A stretch of DNA of 64,000 nucleotides, taken from Thiobacillus sp. Lineage in GTDB: Bacteria > Pseudomonadota > Gammaproteobacteria > Burkholderiales > Thiobacillaceae. This document shows, piece after piece, positions 63,471 through 64,000 of the stretch. The translations under genes and the position numbers were made by a program. The stretch covers positions 34,772 to 98,771 of the forward strand of contig JADFDC010000008.1 in assembly GCA_018263115.1 (NCBI GenBank), written 5' to 3'. The notes beneath the pieces were generated by a model, which saw only the letters and a list, made by a program, of their open reading frames with translations, was not told the origin of the DNA and did not search any database. Within the stretch, counting starts at the first letter, position 1, and each line of letters starts with the position of its first letter.

Positions 63471-64000
63471 ACAATCCTAATGGGTCGTCCGGATTCACCC
63501 CATCCATGAAGGGGCGCTTGCGCTCGCTGTGGGTGACCTGATAGACGCAGCCAATCCAGTTGCCGACCACGGCTTCCGCCGTGTCGTGCCAGGTATTGTC
63601 GAGATGCGGCATGAGCAAGGGCTCGGGAAAAGTTTCAGACGTGCCGGCACTTAGCCTTGATGCATATTCCTGCAACAAGGCTTGCGCAAACGCATTGAAA
63701 TAGTTGTCAGGAAAGGGCAGCGAATGTTGCAGCTTGCCCTGCGCCGCCAGCAACTGGTCGCGCTTGTATTCCTTCAGCAAGGATACTGTGTCGTATTCCG
63801 GATGTCCCTGGAAAAACACCGTGCGCAAACCATCCTTGGACACCGCCAGATGCACGCCTGCGGTCTCGCTTTCCGCCAGCACATGCAGTCCCGCCGCCTC
63901 GAACTGCTCACGAGAAATGTCATTCCAGCGCGAGTGCGGCACATCGAAGCGCGTATTGACGTCATTCACCAGAGGATGATGTTTGTCAGTCACCCGGTGT
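63457..64000 (-). CDS. metA: Homoserine O-acyltransferase MetA, 3' part
   Basis: The gene runs off the window; only its last 180 or so codons are here. The sequence RFDVPHSRWNDI, the LAVSKDGLRTVFFQGHPEYDTVSLLKEY segment (with the catalytic His-Glu of the MetA glutamine-amidotransferase-like fold) and the C-terminal YQVTHSERKR identify it. MetA acylates homoserine in methionine synthesis. The GTG at 63993 is an internal codon and not the start. Succinyl or acetyl preference cannot be told from this part. Confidence 0.9.
   Translation of the reverse strand, partial: HRVTDKHHPLVNDVNTRFDVPHSRWNDISREQFEAAGLHVLAESETAGVHLAVSKDGLRTVFFQGHPEYDTVSLLKEYKRDQLLAAQGKLQHSLPFPDNYFNAFAQALLQEYASRLSAGTSETFPEPLLMPHLDNTWHDTAEAVVGNWIGCVYQVTHSERKRPFMDGVNPDDPLGLYGHG

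Overview
The window reads as a betaproteobacterial chromosome, most likely of the order Nitrosomonadales (Gallionellaceae, Sulfuricellaceae or Thiobacillaceae-like). This is inferred from gene content and order: a complete exosortase A (XrtA/EpsH) exopolysaccharide locus of the betaproteobacterial type, the mreBCD-mrdA-rodA-rlpA-dacC-dat wall operon beside gatCAB, and lipA/lipB with a DUF493 gene. Most of it is GC-rich and densely packed, with many 1-4 base gene overlaps. No tRNA, rRNA, CRISPR array or intact insertion sequence was seen, and no gene-free stretch exceeds 300 bases.

Bases 1-31,500 hold the XrtA locus. A plus-strand group (two tandem acyl carrier proteins and two exosortase-associated hydrolases) is followed by a long minus-strand series read from about 31,500 down to 2,400. 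The series comprises, in transcription order, an export lipoprotein, chain-length determinant, tyrosine autokinase, outer-membrane barrel, AAA ATPase, UDP-GlcNAc 2-epimerase, deacetylase, FemAB-like protein, glycosyltransferase, exosortase A, a low-GC replacement block, amidotransferase, two glycosyltransferases, a PaaK-like ligase, a helical-barrel protein and an O-antigen-ligase-like protein. After one plus-strand asparagine-synthase-like gene it continues with a GT2 enzyme, two methyltransferases, an Alg14/Alg13-type pair and a TPR protein. Together they would make, chain-length-control, modify and export a polysaccharide and process PEP-CTERM proteins. A good sigma-54 promoter precedes the export gene. 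No PEP-CTERM substrate protein is encoded in the window.

Bases 31,700-37,300 carry small plus-strand housekeeping genes (MazG-like pyrophosphohydrolase, 2Fe-2S protein, hydrolase, NodIJ-type exporter, TusE) and the lipoate genes lipA, lipB and a DUF493 gene. Bases 37,300-43,500 are a periplasmic nitrate reductase cassette (a Crp/Fnr regulator divergent from napDAGHB, with an FNR-type box between them) that appears to have been inserted between dat and the DUF493 gene.

Bases 43,500-52,000 are the elongasome operon. Bases 52,000-64,000 hold gatCAB, a DUF4124 protein, pyrE, an exonuclease III, an AmpG-like transporter, a SafE-like membrane protein, an MCE-type lipid transporter (STAS-MlaE, MlaF, MlaD, auxiliary lipoprotein) and the 3' part of metA.

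Most notable: (1) a structured repeat of about 150 bases present twice, 49 kb apart, with covarying hairpin arms; (2) a single polypeptide joining a formyltransferase to a NodB-type deacetylase; (3) a 5' remnant of the original exosortase-associated glycosyltransferase beside its low-GC replacement; (4) an asparagine-synthase-like protein without the catalytic Cys2; (5) a napC-less nap cluster with an enlarged NapA.
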